From NCBI GenBank assembly GCA_029553505.1, contig JAKPKY010000248.1, positions 1 to 53,513 on the forward strand: DNA of 53,513 nt, given 5' to 3'. A model generated the notes under the pieces. It saw only the letters and a program-made list of their open reading frames with translations, was not told the origin of the DNA and ran no database searches. Source of the stretch: Planctomycetota bacterium. Its GTDB lineage: Bacteria; Planctomycetota; Phycisphaerae; SM23-33. Below, in pieces: positions 30,977 through 39,048 of the stretch. The translations under genes were made by a program, and so were the position numbers. Position 1 is the first letter of the stretch; each line of letters starts with the position of its first letter.

Positions 30977-32827
30977 TCACGCGAAGGCCAATCCATGCGT
31001 CTTCAGGTACGCCGTCTGCTCCCGGACGGCGGCGGTGGTCGCCTCCGTCGCCGCGACGACCTTGTCCAGCGGCTTGGAGAACTCCCCGGCGAAGATGCGC
31101 CCGCCGAGGGACGGCGCCCCGCCGAACGCGCCGGCCAGCGTCGTGCCGCCCAGCTCGTTCATGCCCAGCAGCCGGCGGCGCAGGTCGTACTCCTTGCGGA
31201 CCAGGTCGAGGTTCTCGCCGGCCTTGGCGGCCGACTCCAGGGCGCGTTTCTCCTGGAGGTCCAGCATGGCCTTCTCCAGCGCGTAGCCCTTCAGCTTGGT
31301 CTGGAGGCCGAGTTCCTCGATGGCCTGGGAGCGCTCCTGGTCCGTCTTCAGCGCGTCCATGTCGCGGCGGGCCTTGGCCAGCGCCTCCTCGGCCTCGACG
31401 ATCCTGCGCATGTCCGCCGGGTCGATGTGCCCTCCGACGGCGGATTCCCTCGCCTTGCGCGTGGCCAGGGCGTCCTCCGTCCCGGCGCGGGCGGCCTCGG
31501 CCTGCTCCCGGAGGTCCCGGACGTATTTCTCGGCGTTGGTCCGCGTGGTCTTCTCGCGGTCCTGCTGCTGGAGCTTGGCCAGCGTCTCGCGCAGGGAGGC
31601 GATGAACTCGATCTGCTGCGCGGTCGCGCCTGCCATCTTGGCGTTGTAGACGGCCCAGGCGTCTCCGCTGAAGGTCAAGGCGCGTATCTGCTCGTTGAGG
31701 GATTCGATCAGGGCGTTGGCTGGCTGTTGCGAGACGGCCGCCCGTTCCGCCAGCATGGTCTTGTTGCGCTCCTGCGCCGCCCTGACCCACAACGCCTGCT
31801 CGGCCGGCCTGCCGCTTTGCCGGGCCTCGCCGATCTTTTCCCGCAGCTCCCGCATGTCGCGATCGTAGTCGGCCTGGAGCTTCGCCTTCTCCATCGCAAC
31901 GCTGGAACCGCCGCGCAGGGCAAGCTCCGTCGCCTTGCCCGCCCAGGCGGCGCGGTCCCGGAATCCCGCGATCGCCCGGTCCGTCTCCTCGATGGCCTTG
32001 CGGAAATCCGCCAGTTCCCGCTGCCCGCGCTCGAAGACCGCCTGCCGCTTCCGTTCGATTTCGGCCATGCCGAGGATTTCTTCGCCGAGTTCCCGCGACG
32101 ACCTCCACACCTGGCCGAACCCGAACGGCAGCCTGCCCATTGCCTCGTCGAAACCTTCGACATTTCCCTTCGCCAGCCGGACGGAGGCGGTAACGACATC
32201 CATCCCGCCGCTGACCGCGCGCGTCACGGCGAGCGCCTTGATCGCGGCGACGCCGGTACGAATCTGATCGAACACGCCGCCCTTGCCGCTCAGCAGGGCG
32301 TTCCGCTCGGCCGCGTAGGCCTGGTCGATCAGGGAGAGCATCTTGGTGTTGCCGGCGTGCTGGGCGCGGAGGCGGGCGTAGTAGGTCTGGAGGTTGCGGA
32401 GGTCCACGTCCCGCCGGGAGTGCGTCGCGTCGAAATACCGGTCTTCCAGGTTGACCCGCTGGCGGTAGTTGTCCAGTGCGATGGCGGCGTCCTGGTCGGC
32501 CGTGCGGCGCCGGTCCTCCAGCAGCGCGTCGGAATGGGCGCGGCTGACGTCCTGTTCTTTGCGGCGCAGGGCGATCTCGAGCTGGTTGCGCATCCGGGCG
32601 GACAGGTCCGCCGCCTGGCTGGCGGCCTGCGCGGCGACCATCCGCTCGCCCGTCGTCGCGCCCGGGCCGGCGACGGAAAGGTCGTTGAGCCGCCCGAGCT
32701 CCCGCTGGGCGGCCTGGAAGGTCCGCAGCTCGTCCTGGGCCTTCTTCAGGCTGCGCGAAAGGTCCGAGGTCTCCGCGAAGACCTCGACGAACGCGCGGCC
32801 CGCCCGAATTTCGCCCGGAGAAGGCAT
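30977..32827 (-). CDS. tail tape measure-like protein
   Basis: A 616-residue, almost entirely helical, charged protein. It opens with GRAFVEVFAETSDLSRSLKK, a pattern seen at the start of tape-measure proteins. Long coiled coils follow (190-560), rich in E, A, R and K. The centre has a mildly hydrophobic stretch near 185-220. It is the longest gene in the tail module and is located after the tail chaperone pair, which is the classical order. At 616 residues it implies a rather short tail, if the usual length relation holds. Alternative: a coiled-coil minor tail protein with the true tape measure missing. Confidence 0.78.
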   Translation of the reverse strand: MPSPGEIRAGRAFVEVFAETSDLSRSLKKAQDELRTFQAAQRELGRLNDLSVAGPGATTGERMVAAQAASQAADLSARMRNQLEIALRRKEQDVSRAHSDALLEDRRRTADQDAAIALDNYRQRVNLEDRYFDATHSRRDVDLRNLQTYYARLRAQHAGNTKMLSLIDQAYAAERNALLSGKGGVFDQIRTGVAAIKALAVTRAVSGGMDVVTASVRLAKGNVEGFDEAMGRLPFGFGQVWRSSRELGEEILGMAEIERKRQAVFERGQRELADFRKAIEETDRAIAGFRDRAAWAGKATELALRGGSSVAMEKAKLQADYDRDMRELREKIGEARQSGRPAEQALWVRAAQERNKTMLAERAAVSQQPANALIESLNEQIRALTFSGDAWAVYNAKMAGATAQQIEFIASLRETLAKLQQQDREKTTRTNAEKYVRDLREQAEAARAGTEDALATRKARESAVGGHIDPADMRRIVEAEEALAKARRDMDALKTDQERSQAIEELGLQTKLKGYALEKAMLDLQEKRALESAAKAGENLDLVRKEYDLRRRLLGMNELGGTTLAGAFGGAPSLGGRIFAGEFSKPLDKVVAATEATTAAVREQTAYLKTHGLAFA

Positions 32828-32844
32828 TTTTTCTATCCTAAATC

Positions 32845-32893
32845 ACCCTCGCCCTGCCCTCCCCCTTGAAGGGAGAGGGGTAGTGGAGAGGGT
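32845..32893. repeat. GAGAGG palindromic repeat
   Basis: CCCCCTTGAAGGGAGAGGGG core in the short gap between the tape measure and the next gene upstream. Confidence 0.8.
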
Positions 32894-32896
32894 GCG

Positions 32897-33256
32897 TCAC
32901 GACACCGGCTTGACCGTCAGCCGCTCGGCGGGGACCTTGCGGGTGAATTTTTCAAGCACCGCCTGGCCCAGCACCCTGCGGGCCTCGGACAGCCGGATGG
33001 TGACGATCTCCAGCAGCCGCTTGCCCGCGGCCTTCGCCAGGCCCGGCACGTCGGAGATCTCCGTCGTCTCGGAGTCCACCAGCTCGGCGCGGTACGCCTC
33101 GCCGGACGCCTGGCGGCTGGCCCGGGCCGCGAGGGCCTCGCGGACCTCGTCCGAGACGCTTTTTTCCTCGTCGCCCAGGACGTGCAACTGTTTTCGAAGA
33201 GCGCCCAGCCGGTCGATCCGCTCGGCCAGCTCCGCACGGTTCAACGCCTTCGGCAT
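32897..33256 (-). CDS. small phage protein, unknown
   Basis: A 119-residue, helical, charged protein with no recognised domain. It starts MPKALNRAELAERIDRLGAL, includes VSDEVREALAARASRQ, and ends AERLTVKPVS. It is located between the tape measure and the lipoprotein genes and shares their orientation, so it is presumably a late gene. A Shine-Dalgarno-like AAGGC lies upstream. I considered it as an extra tail chaperone, but found no sequence support. Confidence 0.6.
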   Translation of the reverse strand: MPKALNRAELAERIDRLGALRKQLHVLGDEEKSVSDEVREALAARASRQASGEAYRAELVDSETTEISDVPGLAKAAGKRLLEIVTIRLSEARRVLGQAVLEKFTRKVPAERLTVKPVS

Positions 33257-33280
33257 GTTTTCGCCTTGCCTTTCCCTTTG

Positions 33281-33406
33281 CGGCCCCGTGCGGCCATTGC
33301 CAGAAAACAGTTCGTAGTTCGTAGGTCGAAGCGGAAGAAGTTCGGAGTTCGAAAGTTCGCAGCGCCCTTCGTACTACGACCTTCGCACTTCGACCTTCTT
33401 TCAGTT
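33281..33406. repeat. TTCG-rich low-complexity repeat in a 150-bp gap
   Basis: TTCGTAGTTCGTAGGTCGAAG at the left and GTACTACGACCTTCGCACTTCGA at the right are partly complementary and can fold into a long imperfect hairpin. GGCCCCGTGCGGCCAT at about 33281 recurs near 44647. Confidence 0.6.
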
Positions 33407-33613
33407 TCATCCCTTGCGTCTTCGCAGCAGCTCGAGCGTCCCCTTGGGGTTGCTCTCCAGTTCCCGGCCCAGGAGGTCGAGCGCGATCCGCAGGACCTCC
33501 TTGACCTGGGCGATGGATAGGGCTTGCTTCTTGCCTTCCATCATGCAGATCGCTTCGGCCAGGAGGTTCTGGTTGACGGTCAGCTTCCGCTTCCGGCTCA
33601 ACACCAGGATCAT
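33407..33613 (-). CDS. small phage protein, unknown
   Basis: A 68-residue basic protein that begins MILVLSRKRKLTVNQNLLAE and continues with a helical segment (VKEVLRIALDLLGRELE). The start overlaps the stop of the upstream 244-residue gene by ATGA, so it is coupled to it. The first residues recall CsrA, but the rest does not fit that fold. It could be a small regulatory or chaperone protein. Function is unknown; confidence in coding comes from operon coupling and codon use. Confidence 0.6.
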   Translation of the reverse strand: MILVLSRKRKLTVNQNLLAEAICMMEGKKQALSIAQVKEVLRIALDLLGRELESNPKGTLELLRRRKG

Positions 33614-34344
33614 GTCAGGCTCCTTACTGTGGTCTGCGTCGATTGGTCCTGCGCCGCCGACTGCGAGGAACGGAACAGTTCCAGGACCTTGTCCCGGATC
33701 GCCTGGTTTTTCTGGACGTCGTCCGCGAAATTTGCCTCGGAGACCGCCGTCTTGAATTTCTCCCCGCCGTCGATCACCTGTTCCAGGGGCGTCTCGACGG
33801 CCTTGACCTTGAAGCCGGAGACGATCCGCTCGATCAGGCTGCCCAGGAACGGCACGACGCTGGCGAGCACCCGCAGGATCGCGCCGGCGACCGGCGCGGT
33901 GGCCGGGATGAACAGGAGGATCACCAGCACGATCAGGCCGAACGCGCCGAACCAGAAGACGTCCTTGATCGCGTCCCAGAGGCTTTCCAGAAGACCGTAG
34001 CCCTTCGAGCCGCCAAAGCTGATTCCGCCTTCGCCCCAGGACAGGCCGACTCGTTTTTCGACGGCCTGGATGGGCGACTGGCCGAACCAGCTCAACGCCC
34101 GCGTGCCGGCGAACTGGCTCTCGGCCCGAACGGTGTCGCCCGGCTCGGACGTCTGGACCTTCTCGCCCACGCAAATCTCGATGTTCGCACCGGCGGCTGG
34201 CGAGGCCTCAGGCCGGTCGGGCTTGTCGTTTTTCCCGCAGCCGCAGAACAACAGAGCGACCGCGATCAGTGGGAAAATCCGCAATCCGCTCGTCAGGGCG
34301 AAGCCTGCCGTAGCCCGGAAATCCGAAATCCGAAATGGTTTCAT
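33610..34344 (-). CDS. predicted lipoprotein with a membrane segment
   Basis: A 244-residue protein. The signal peptide has an unusually long N-region (about 22 residues) encoded by a 61-bp direct repeat shared with the next gene upstream, then a hydrophobic core and a lipobox-like FCGC. A second hydrophobic stretch lies near 125-165 (FWFGAFGLIVLVILLFIPAT). A helical C-terminus follows. AAGGAG precedes the start. Paired exported proteins in a phage could belong to lysis (spanin- or holin-like), but there is no clear family match. Treat function as unknown. Confidence 0.68.
   Translation of the reverse strand: MKPFRISDFRATAGFALTSGLRIFPLIAVALLFCGCGKNDKPDRPEASPAAGANIEICVGEKVQTSEPGDTVRAESQFAGTRALSWFGQSPIQAVEKRVGLSWGEGGISFGGSKGYGLLESLWDAIKDVFWFGAFGLIVLVILLFIPATAPVAGAILRVLASVVPFLGSLIERIVSGFKVKAVETPLEQVIDGGEKFKTAVSEANFADDVQKNQAIRDKVLELFRSSQSAAQDQSTQTTVRSLT
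34276..34336. repeat. 61-bp direct repeat, copy A
   Basis: Encodes the N-region of the 244-residue lipoprotein on the minus strand. It matches 34554-34614 with one mismatch and ends with tandem TCCGAAA units. Confidence 0.9.
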
Positions 34345-34622
34345 GGCCGCGTTTCTCCTTCCGCCCCGATGAGGATGATCGTCCCGTCCGGCTGGACCAC
34401 CAGTTGCCGGACGCCCGTGGCGCTGATCCGCTTCGGGCCTTCCCGCAGCGACTGCCGCGGCGGCCCGTAGCCCTGCTCCAGCCGATCGCTGGTCAGCGAG
34501 TCGGAGCAGCCGCCGGCGAGCAGCGCGACGGCCAGGACCGCGACGAGCAGGACAATCCGCAATCCGCTCGTCAGGGCGAAGCCTGCCGTAGCCCGGAAAT
34601 TCGAAATCCGAAATCGCTTCAT
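34341..34622 (-). CDS. small predicted lipoprotein
   Basis: A 93-residue protein whose first 23 residues (MKRFRISNFRATAGFALTSG onward) are encoded by copy B of the 61-bp repeat. A hydrophobic core and lipobox-like AGGC follow. The mature part is short and ends VVQPDGTIILIGAEGETRP. GGGAG lies 5 nt before the start. It overlaps the next gene by ATGA. The small size recalls outer-membrane spanin subunits (Rz1-like), but those are usually proline-rich and this one is not clearly so. Function unknown. Confidence 0.65.
   Translation of the reverse strand: MKRFRISNFRATAGFALTSGLRIVLLVAVLAVALLAGGCSDSLTSDRLEQGYGPPRQSLREGPKRISATGVRQLVVQPDGTIILIGAEGETRP
34554..34614. repeat. 61-bp direct repeat, copy B
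   Basis: Second copy of 34276-34336, at the same offset (8 nt) from its gene's start codon. Confidence 0.9.
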
Positions 34623-34647
34623 GTCGTTCTCCCGGCTTCGCCTCCGG

Positions 34648-34998
34648 CTACGCCGTGGCGAGCCCTGTTCCAGGTTCCTTGTTCCCGGTTCCCTGCTGTT
34701 GCTTTGGCCTTCGGCCTTCGGCCTTCGGCCTGTTTTTCTCGAACGCCTCTTTCAGGAGGCCCAGGTTCCGTACCTCGATCGCGTCATCCGGCCGTTTCCG
34801 CCCCGCGTACGGGTCGAAATCCGCCGCCTGGAACGGCCGGGTCTTTTTGGGATCCCGGTGGCAGTTCGCCAGCAGCGCCAGCAGCCTCGCCGTGCGGGAC
34901 CAGTCGGCCTTGTCGCGGGCCTCGGCCATCCAGACCAGCTCCCGCAGCGTCCGCGGGCCGGGGTCCACGCCGGCGACGCCCGCATACTGCCAGATCAT
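34648..34998 (-). CDS. tail assembly chaperone, downstream product (T-like)
   Basis: A 116-residue reading frame that overlaps the end of the 164-residue gene. It has the conserved phage sequence WQYAGVAGVDPGPRTLRELV, a MAEARDK helix and HRDPKKTRPFQAADFDPYAG. By position it corresponds to the T portion of lambda gpGT. Two routes to expression fit: a start at ATG 34998 overlapping the upstream stop by ATGA, or a -1 frameshift at the A6 run (35027-35032), which would fuse it to the upstream product (about 280 residues). The frame stays open upstream to the A-run (KRITAADCWRM). The last ~20 residues are encoded by low-complexity repeats. Confidence 0.78.
   Translation of the reverse strand: MIWQYAGVAGVDPGPRTLRELVWMAEARDKADWSRTARLLALLANCHRDPKKTRPFQAADFDPYAGRKRPDDAIEVRNLGLLKEAFEKNRPKAEGRRPKQQQGTGNKEPGTGLATA
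34660..34738. repeat. low-complexity repeats encoding a C-terminus
   Basis: CCAGGTTCCTTGTTCCCGG words and three tandem GGCCTTC units. They encode the end of the tail chaperone T-like product (PKAEGRRPKQQQ and following). Confidence 0.7.
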
Positions 34999-35489
34999 CC
35001 GCCAGCAGTCGGCTGCGGTGATCCGCTTTTTTCGGCGTCCGGCGTTCCGGCGTCCGGCGTTCCGGCTTCCCGCTCCGCCCGCAGCCTGCTTTCCAGTTCC
35101 GGGCTTTCCAGCTCGCGCGTCGCCAGTTCCGTCGCCAGCGTCTCGATCGCCCGAAGCTTCTCCAGCATCGTCCGGATCAGCCGCCGCTTCGGGCTCGGGA
35201 AAAAATCCGTCAGCTCCTCCAGCAGGGCGGTCGTGGCGGCCTCGATCGCATCGCCGGCCATGGCCTTGCCGAAGTCCTCGTCGCCGACGTCCTGGGCGTC
35301 CGCCTGCGGCTTGCACAGGCAGTAGACCAGGTCGCACAGGAGGACCGGGTCGTCGATGAGCCGGCCGATGAGCTTGCTCCCCGCGGCGTCCAGCAGGTCC
35401 ACGTCCAGCAGGCCGCGCACCCGCTTGACGGCCGCGACGTTCACCTCGACGGTCCAGGACCGCCCGGCGTTGTCGGTGAAGGTTTTCAT
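34995..35489 (-). CDS. tail assembly chaperone, upstream product (G-like)
   Basis: A 164-residue protein that begins MKTFTDNAGRSWTVEVNVAA, a form typical of the upstream tail chaperone (gpG-like), and has a helical C-terminal half (AGDAIEAATTALLEELTDFF). Its function is to bind the tape measure during tail assembly. The 3' end carries a 15-bp tandem repeat (encoding GTPDA twice) followed by six A residues, a candidate slippage site into the overlapping T-like frame. It lies between the gp10-like gene and the tape-measure side of the operon, as in HK97-type phages. Confidence 0.8.
   Translation of the reverse strand: MKTFTDNAGRSWTVEVNVAAVKRVRGLLDVDLLDAAGSKLIGRLIDDPVLLCDLVYCLCKPQADAQDVGDEDFGKAMAGDAIEAATTALLEELTDFFPSPKRRLIRTMLEKLRAIETLATELATRELESPELESRLRAEREAGTPDAGTPDAEKSGSPQPTAGG
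35026..35033 (-). promoter_or_regulatory. candidate -1 ribosomal frameshift site (G-A6-G)
   Basis: Minus-strand GAAAAAAG within codons GAA AAA AGC of the upstream chaperone. A -1 shift continues as AAG CGG ATC into the T-like frame. It is not the classical A-AAA-AAG phase, so P-site slippage on the A-run would be needed. Confidence 0.45.
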
Positions 35490-35490
35490 G

Positions 35491-36105
35491 TCATGCCGCT
35501 CCTCGCGTCACGCTCCCGGCCCACAGGGCGGGAAGCTTCGGAAGTTCCTGCATCATGGCCGGACCCATGTACGGGCGGGCGGCGAGGGTGTAGGTTCGAA
35601 AACGGTTCTGCCCGGCCGGGACGACGACGTTTCCGCCGCCGAGCTTGATGGCCCGCCCGCGACGGAGATTCTCCCGCAGCGCCGCGATCAGCGCGACTTT
35701 CCCCATTCTGCGCAGATCCCGCCGCACCCAGATCATGTGCCCGCCGAAACGAACGGCGGTCTCGATGACGCCGGCCTTGCCCCCGTGCTCCAGCAGCTCC
35801 GGGACGCTGACGCCCGGCCCGAGGAACGCCGAGAGCTGCACATGATGGAAGAGGGTCGGCCCGACGACGACCGACCTGCTCGCCGGGTCGTAGGCGAAAA
35901 GTATCCGGCGACGCAGGTCTCCGGTGTGGCTGTGGGGCGGTTCGCCCGGGGCGCTTGGGGCCTTCCGCGGGCGGATCGAGGTCCGCGCCGCCGTGCGGAC
36001 GAACGCGCCGAATTTCGACAGGACCTTGCGCGTGGCGGCGTCCACGCTGCGGACCACCGCCGCGCTGTCGAAGAACATCCGCTTGGTCACCGCGCCGATT
36101 CGCAT
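35491..36105 (-). CDS. HK97 gp10-like head-tail connector/tail completion protein
   Basis: A 204-residue protein with the HK97 gp10 pattern: an N-terminal helix (FDSAAVVRSVDAATRKVLSK), RTAARTSIRPRKAPS, the GEPPHSHTGDLRRRILFAYD loop, a central beta domain and a C-terminal RPYMGPAMMQELPKL helix. Proteins of this type finish the tail or connect it to the head. The ATG at 36105 follows GAGGA at 5 nt and was preferred to a TTG 12 nt upstream. Confidence 0.78.
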   Translation of the reverse strand: MRIGAVTKRMFFDSAAVVRSVDAATRKVLSKFGAFVRTAARTSIRPRKAPSAPGEPPHSHTGDLRRRILFAYDPASRSVVVGPTLFHHVQLSAFLGPGVSVPELLEHGGKAGVIETAVRFGGHMIWVRRDLRRMGKVALIAALRENLRRGRAIKLGGGNVVVPAGQNRFRTYTLAARPYMGPAMMQELPKLPALWAGSVTRGAA

Positions 36106-36162
36106 GTCGATCCTCAAACTTCAATCAGTCCGCGGACTGACTACCTTCTCTCGTGTTTCCCG

Positions 36163-37782
36163 TCAAATCCGCACGCTCCATGCGAACGTCGCCGTCGTCG
36201 CGCCGGGATCCTGGTCCACGGCAACGGTGAACTGCGTGGACGTGATGGAACTGACGTAGAACTTCGTCGCGTTGCCCAGGCTGTTCGTCGGCGTCACGAG
36301 GATGTGCGCGGGCGTCAACGCGCAGCCGTGGTTGACCGTCACGCTGGTCTGCCCGCTGGCCACCGTGGCGGTGCCCGCGTTTTCCGTCACGTATCCTGTG
36401 TTGTTGCGGATCACGTCGCTCGCGCCCGGCGCGGAGATCGTCTCGGTTCCGTAAGTCGCGTTGAAGTAATTGCTTTCGACCCGGTGGCCCTGGTTCGACA
36501 CCTGGAACCACACGCCGCGCTTCATGCTGTTCCCGGACGAAACGCCGAACTCGTTGCCGACGACCTGGCAGCGATAGTTGCACACAACCTCGCTGTAGGT
36601 GTTGGCAGTCGCCACGGTGGACCAGAACCGGTTGCCGACGATCTGCGAATCCGCCGCGTTGTTGACGCACGCCTTGTAGTTGTTGATGAAGCTGCAAGCC
36701 GCGATCCGCGTCGCGCTCGGCGTGTTGATACAGTCCTCGGTGTTTCCCTGGAACTTGCACCCAACGATGCTGGTGGTCGACGCCGACACGATGCCGTATC
36801 CGTTGCGGTAAAAGTGGCACTCGGATACGAACGATCCGCTGGCGCTGTACAGGCCGCCGAGCGTGTTGTAGGCGAAGTTGGTCCCGACGAAGGAGCAGTC
36901 CTCGATCTGGTCGGCGTAGTGGCCGTACTTGGAACACGAGTAGATTCCGCAGGCGGAAATTTCCATATGGAAATTGCTCGACCGGATGCCGTGGCCGGTC
37001 ATCAGCTGGACAAAAACGTTGTGGATTTTCGAGCGTCGGCACGCCTCCAGCAGGATGCCGCAATCCGCGCCGCCCGTCAGCCACAGGCCCGTCAGCAGCG
37101 CTTTTTCCCCGTAAGGATGGGTCACGTTGCTGGAGTGCAGCCGCACCAGCGGACCGGCGTAAGAGCCGTCCTTGTATACGACGACTTCCAGTCCGCTCAA
37201 CGCGCCGCCGCTGGAGATGTTGCGATCCAGCGTGAGCGTGTCGTCGGTGTTGGAGGCGATCTGGCAGTAGTAGCCGCCGCCGGACGTGGTGCGGACCTTC
37301 CTGCCGCCGACGTAGCAGTACGCGCCGGTGAGGTTCAGCCCGGTCCACGCGCCGGCCTTGGTCAGCACGGTCGGGTCGGCGTCGGTGCCCGTCACGCTGG
37401 TGGTGTAGGTCGGGGCGGTCTGGTTCGCGCCGTTGCCGTCGATCTTCATGTCGCGCAGGCAGAAGCCCTCCGCGCCCGCAACGGTGGTGGCGATGGCCGA
37501 GCAGTTCGCGGCGTTCGCCAGCTTGAGAATCGTGCCGTATCCGACGCCGCGAATCGTCACGCCCGGCTTGGAAACCAGAACCGGGGCGGAGAGGTTAAAC
37601 TGGCCCGGCGTGAGCAGGATTTCCCCGCCCGTGGCGAGCAGGGCGTCGTGCGCGGCCTGCAACTGCACGTCGTCCGCCGTTCCATCGCAGACGTAATCCG
37701 CGCGGCTCACAAGGTCCGCCGGGGCGTTGGACGCCGCCACGATCAGCGAAGGCGGCCTGCGAAGATTGATTGGGTATCCCAT
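36163..37782 (-). CDS. right-handed beta-helix tail spike-like protein
   Basis: A 539-residue protein with the layout of a phage spike: an N-terminal YPINLRRPPSLIVAASNAPA, then ADYVCDGTADDVQLQAAHDA (the usual entry into a pectate-lyase-like helix), many parallel beta-helix rungs (IVGCKFQGNT, IAACSFINNY, IVGNRFWSTV, VVGNEFGVSS) and a C-terminal beta domain. Such spikes bind and often degrade host polysaccharide. I cannot identify an active site. The start overlaps the upstream stop by one base. Codon use is slightly less GC-rich than in neighbours, common for receptor-binding genes that are exchanged between phages. Confidence 0.85.
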   Translation of the reverse strand: MGYPINLRRPPSLIVAASNAPADLVSRADYVCDGTADDVQLQAAHDALLATGGEILLTPGQFNLSAPVLVSKPGVTIRGVGYGTILKLANAANCSAIATTVAGAEGFCLRDMKIDGNGANQTAPTYTTSVTGTDADPTVLTKAGAWTGLNLTGAYCYVGGRKVRTTSGGGYYCQIASNTDDTLTLDRNISSGGALSGLEVVVYKDGSYAGPLVRLHSSNVTHPYGEKALLTGLWLTGGADCGILLEACRRSKIHNVFVQLMTGHGIRSSNFHMEISACGIYSCSKYGHYADQIEDCSFVGTNFAYNTLGGLYSASGSFVSECHFYRNGYGIVSASTTSIVGCKFQGNTEDCINTPSATRIAACSFINNYKACVNNAADSQIVGNRFWSTVATANTYSEVVCNYRCQVVGNEFGVSSGNSMKRGVWFQVSNQGHRVESNYFNATYGTETISAPGASDVIRNNTGYVTENAGTATVASGQTSVTVNHGCALTPAHILVTPTNSLGNATKFYVSSITSTQFTVAVDQDPGATTATFAWSVRI

Positions 37783-38480
37783 CAGCGCACCTCGATCCAG
37801 GCGTCCGCGAACGCCACGCCGCTGGCGATCCGCTTGGCCTTGAGGGCCGCGTCCGCCGCGATGGAAACGCAAATCTCGTCCACCGTGTTGGCCGGAACGC
37901 GGATGGATTCGGTCGTGCCGCCGTCCAGCGAGAGGATCATGCCGCCCGCGCCGCAACCGAACCGGATGCGCGTGCAGGCCCGGCCCGGCGCGGTGGCGGC
38001 CGCCGTGTAGGCGTCGGACGCCGGATCGGTGAACTGTCGCGGAATCGGCGCGCCGGTCCCGATCGCCGCCGCCAGGATCGCCGCCGCGCTGGCCTCCTCG
38101 ACCTCAATCGCACTATCGCGGAGCTGCTCGTCCGTCAGCGGGCCAGAAACCGAAACGGGCGTTCCGCCCTCGACTCCCTCGACCGGAAGGCCGCCGTGTT
38201 CCCCGGGCGACTCGGGCAACTGGCCGGAGAGGTCCTCAAGCGTTTTCTCGCCCGCGATCCCGTCGACCAGGGCCGTCACGTCTACCTCGGCCATGTCTAC
38301 GTTGATGACGGCAGACCCGCCGACGATCGTGCAGCGGATCGACTGGTTTTCCGTATCCGCCGCGGCGGCGAGCGCCTCCAGCGCCGCGACGACCGCGTCG
38401 GTCTGACGGACCAGCAGCGCCCCGTCGCTGTCGTCCTGGGCGGCGGTCAGCGCCATGAGTGCTTTTCGAATCAATGCCAT
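37782..38480 (-). CDS. phage structural protein, unknown
   Basis: A 232-residue acidic, alanine-rich protein. The N-terminus is helical (ALIRKALMALTAAQDDSDG and VVAALEALAAAADTE). The C-terminal ~80 residues look like a small beta domain (RACTRIRFGCGAGGMILSLD to VCVSIAADAAL-like strands). It is translationally coupled to the spike gene, so it may anchor the spike or form part of the tail tip. No family recognised. Confidence 0.65.
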   Translation of the reverse strand: MALIRKALMALTAAQDDSDGALLVRQTDAVVAALEALAAAADTENQSIRCTIVGGSAVINVDMAEVDVTALVDGIAGEKTLEDLSGQLPESPGEHGGLPVEGVEGGTPVSVSGPLTDEQLRDSAIEVEEASAAAILAAAIGTGAPIPRQFTDPASDAYTAAATAPGRACTRIRFGCGAGGMILSLDGGTTESIRVPANTVDEICVSIAADAALKAKRIASGVAFADAWIEVR

Positions 38481-38497
38481 GGGTCACCTCTTGCTTT

Positions 38498-38959
38498 TCA
38501 GGTCGCCCGCATCGCGCGGAACGTAAAGGTCAGGACGCCCGTGAACTGCCGGAACTCCCGCAGGTGCTCGATCGCGTAGACGGGCGCGTTCTCCGTGGCC
38601 GTCCAGACGGCGACGCCGCCGGGGATCTCCAGCCTGCCCAAGCGGGCGACGAACTCGCCGATCTCCTGCGACAGGTCCATCAGGGCGTCCAGTTCCGCCA
38701 GTTCCAGCGCCGGATTTGCGGCGCTGTCGGCGGAAAGCTTTTTCTGCACGGCCAGGTCCACCTGGACGTCGGTCTGGCTGAGCTTGCGGGCCGCGACGGA
38801 CAGCGCCACGCCGCGCGGCACGACCGTCACGTGGAGGTCGGCCAGCTCCGCCAGGTCGAACCGCGGCGCATAGGCGCGGACGGCCTCGAAGGCGGCGGAA
38901 AACTCTCCCCCGTTCACGGCCGTCTTGAGCGCCTCGGCGACGTCGATCGGCAGGGACAT
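38498..38959 (-). CDS. phage tail-module protein (terminator/completion-like)
   Basis: A 153-residue protein beginning MSLPIDVAEALKTAVNGGEF. The middle FDLAELADLHVTVVPRGVAL and DVQVDLAVQKKL fit the alpha/beta pattern of tail terminator or completion proteins in other siphoviruses, which cap the tail tube. It lies immediately after the tail tube gene in the operon. The assignment is based on pattern and position, not on a named motif. Start at 38959 was chosen for the helical N-terminus; upstream in-frame sequence is repeat-derived. Confidence 0.65.
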   Translation of the reverse strand: MSLPIDVAEALKTAVNGGEFSAAFEAVRAYAPRFDLAELADLHVTVVPRGVALSVAARKLSQTDVQVDLAVQKKLSADSAANPALELAELDALMDLSQEIGEFVARLGRLEIPGGVAVWTATENAPVYAIEHLREFRQFTGVLTFTFRAMRAT

Positions 38960-38983
38960 GGAACCGTCTCCTACAGGTGGTCC

Positions 38984-39028
38984 CCTCACCCTGCCCTCTC
39001 CCTAAGGGAGAAGGGTGGGGGTGAGGGT
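38984..39028. repeat. GAGAGG palindromic repeat
   Basis: Core CCCTCTCCCTAAGGGAGAAG, followed by GGGTGGGGGTGAGGG, in the gap between the tail tube gene and the next. Confidence 0.8.
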
Positions 39029-39048
39029 TTTCCCACTTCCGGCTATCG

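Noticed and set aside
33281-33406. CRISPR-like array from the repeated TTCG words and other tandem repeats
   Set aside because: Units are short, irregular and directly adjacent, with no spacers of even length and no cas genes.
33407-33613. CsrA-like regulator
   Set aside because: Only the first few residues (MILVLSRK) resemble CsrA. The remainder is helical and lacks the CsrA strand pattern and GLR motif.
35356-38010. An 884-residue plus-strand open frame across tail genes
   Set aside because: It is antisense to the beta-helix spike and gp10-like genes, which have recognisable sequence.
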